64,000 bases of DNA, taken from NCBI RefSeq assembly GCF_020921035.1, contig NC_063156.1, positions 7,936,001 through 8,000,000 on the forward strand. Reading direction: 5' to 3'. Source of the DNA: Rhodamnia argentea (taxonomy: Eukaryota; Streptophyta; Magnoliopsida; Myrtales; Myrtaceae). The notes under the pieces were generated by a model that ran no database searches, was not told the DNA's origin, and saw only the letters and a program-made list of their open reading frames with translations. Positions 62,779 through 64,000 of this stretch are shown here, piece after piece. A program made the position numbers and the translations under genes. The stretch's first letter is position 1. Each line of letters begins with the position of its first letter.

Positions 62779-63690
62779 CTACTGTTTTAAACTCATTAGC
62801 ATTGTTTGATAAAGATTTGATGAAGATATAAGGTCTCGCTTGAGAGAAACGAGGCTTAGGGTTTCACACCGCCAATCCTCGCAAAAACCTGCCTCGGTCC
62901 AACACGTCGTGAACCTATGCTTGTTCACATCGTACAGATACACGTGTCCCTGAGCACCCACACGTATCGTTGTGCCTCGGGTTTGGACAATGGACCAGCG
63001 CCAGCGGTCCCTCCAGCTCGGGCACTCGCGTCCCCAGATTGAAGTCGCGGCATCCGAGGAATAGAATACATCTGGGATCGGGATCAAGCTGAAATCCTCC
63101 TTGGTAAGGTCGAAAGAGAGCATCGCCCTCGGAAACGGGCCTTCCGATAAAAGGGCAAGCGCTGTGAGAAGATGGCGGGGCTTTGCAGGTCCTCCACGAT
63201 CACTTATTGAAATGGTAGATTCGTGTCCTCGTTAGGTTGCGAGCTTTCTCGATTTGTACCATGTTGTATGTGTTGGTAGAGCGATCGAAGCCGAACCCGT
63301 AGACCCACATTTTTGGTTGAAGATCAGGTGCCCTTGGCAATCTGATCAGGATTTCTTTAGTAAGGGGATTAATGAAGTGGTCAGGATTATTCTTGACATC
63401 GTCCCGGTGCCCGTAAAAGAACAAGCCATTGCAAGCGCCTAGAAGCACGTAGCCTTTGAGTCCCGGGGAATTTATTTATCCCGATCAACTGCGTTGCCGC
63501 TTCCTCGTGCATCCTCAGGAGATGGATCTTCTCTTGCCAGGCGTTATGGCATAAAACCACTGGTCCTTTCAAGCGGTGCAATGAATTGCGGAAGTAGGAA
63601 TCATCGACGACCTCTTGTCAGCGCTTCAATCAAGACTCTGGAGAGGTGGATGTCGGAGAGGATGGCTAGAGGAAGTTCATCCATGCTCAT
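62779..63690 (-). pseudogene. F-box protein with F-box-associated domain, pseudogene copy B
   Basis: An F-box start is visible from the ATG at 63690 (MSMDELPLAILSDIHLSRVL), degenerate after about 25 codons. Then follow SYFRNSLHRLKGPVVLCH and WQEKIHLLRMHEE in another frame, then GLKGYVLLGACNGLFFYGH, NPLTKEILIRLPRAPDLQP and VYGFGFDRSTNTYNMVQIE (63448 onward), and lastly EDFSLIPIPDVFY to 62779. The frame breaks before the CNGL block, where a run of C and G (near 63463) appears one base too long, and again between about 63200 and 63125. Such proteins recruit targets to SCF ubiquitin ligases. This copy cannot make a full-length product as read, unless the sequence has errors. Confidence 0.8.
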
Positions 63691-64000
63691 CAAGAGTGGA
63701 GCCACCGTCTACGGACGCTGTTCAGCGCCGCACGTACATTACAGGAATGTTAAGGAAGGAATTTCATTACAAGTTTGAATGAATATAAATTTTGTCTCCT
63801 TGTTCTATAAGGGCGAGGATTATCCTTTGTAGATACACAGATCGATATGGTTCGTCGGCTTAAACTATGCGTTAAGATCGGCGTCACTATCTTTCCAAAA
63901 TTTGGTTGAATTCTGCCACCTCTTGATTGGTTCTTCACATATAGACGTGGCCCTTTTTTCTTTTTGTGCTTGAGCAAAAGCAAAAACAAACAAACACTAG
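63691..64000. other. Upstream flank of F-box pseudogene B
   Basis: No gene seen before the window ends. A short minus-strand frame (63989-63750) has no domain. Confidence 0.4.

Noticed and set aside
1-64000. CRISPR arrays, tRNA or rRNA genes, prophage
   Set aside because: No regularly spaced repeats, cloverleaf boxes or phage genes were found; the DNA is plant nuclear in type.

Overview
This is plant nuclear DNA, almost certainly from a eudicot and probably a woody one. The genes carry many short GT-AG introns, intergenic DNA is AT-rich and full of small DNA transposons, and the recognisable proteins (SCARECROW, plant FolD, type 1 lipid-transfer proteins, an LRR receptor kinase of the HPCA1 type, F-box proteins) are land-plant families. 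The species cannot be fixed from the sequence alone. No bacterial, viral, CRISPR or tRNA feature was seen. Most of the window is ordinary, and I found no clearly new biological system. Layout: 0-3 kb is intergenic with two DNA-transposon relatives. At 3.06-11.75 kb (+) lies a 14-exon gene for a 418-residue protein with a C-terminal GOLD-like domain. Converging on it from 16.89 to 13.03 kb (-) is a 5-exon FolD gene (methylene-THF dehydrogenase/methenyl-THF cyclohydrolase) with an organelle-targeting first exon. From 17 to 30 kb there is no convincing gene, only decayed transposons. At 30.94-34.16 kb (+) is the GRAS regulator SCARECROW in three exons, with a short upstream ORF that overlaps its start codon. 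The second half (37-64 kb) is a clustered-duplication landscape, mostly on the minus strand. A complete 19-exon HPCA1-type LRR receptor kinase (37.2-42.4 kb) is followed by a truncated, frameshifted paralogue (46.25-49.6 kb) and by three shorter relics (57.5, 58.0-58.6 and 60.1-60.4 kb). Two lipid-transfer protein genes (51.56-52.08 and 61.09-61.63 kb) sit in about 2 kb of duplicated DNA. Decayed F-box genes or pieces (53.1, 55.5-56.2 and 62.8-63.7 kb) lie upstream of each. The arrangement suggests repeated duplication of a receptor kinase / LTP / F-box block followed by loss. Functionally the intact genes are unrelated housekeeping and developmental functions (one-carbon metabolism; endodermis and stem-cell patterning) next to a defence- and stress-type cluster (apoplastic peroxide or ligand sensing, secreted lipid-binding proteins). 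All gene models were spliced by eye using GT-AG sites and reading-frame continuity; transcript data would be needed to confirm the ends.
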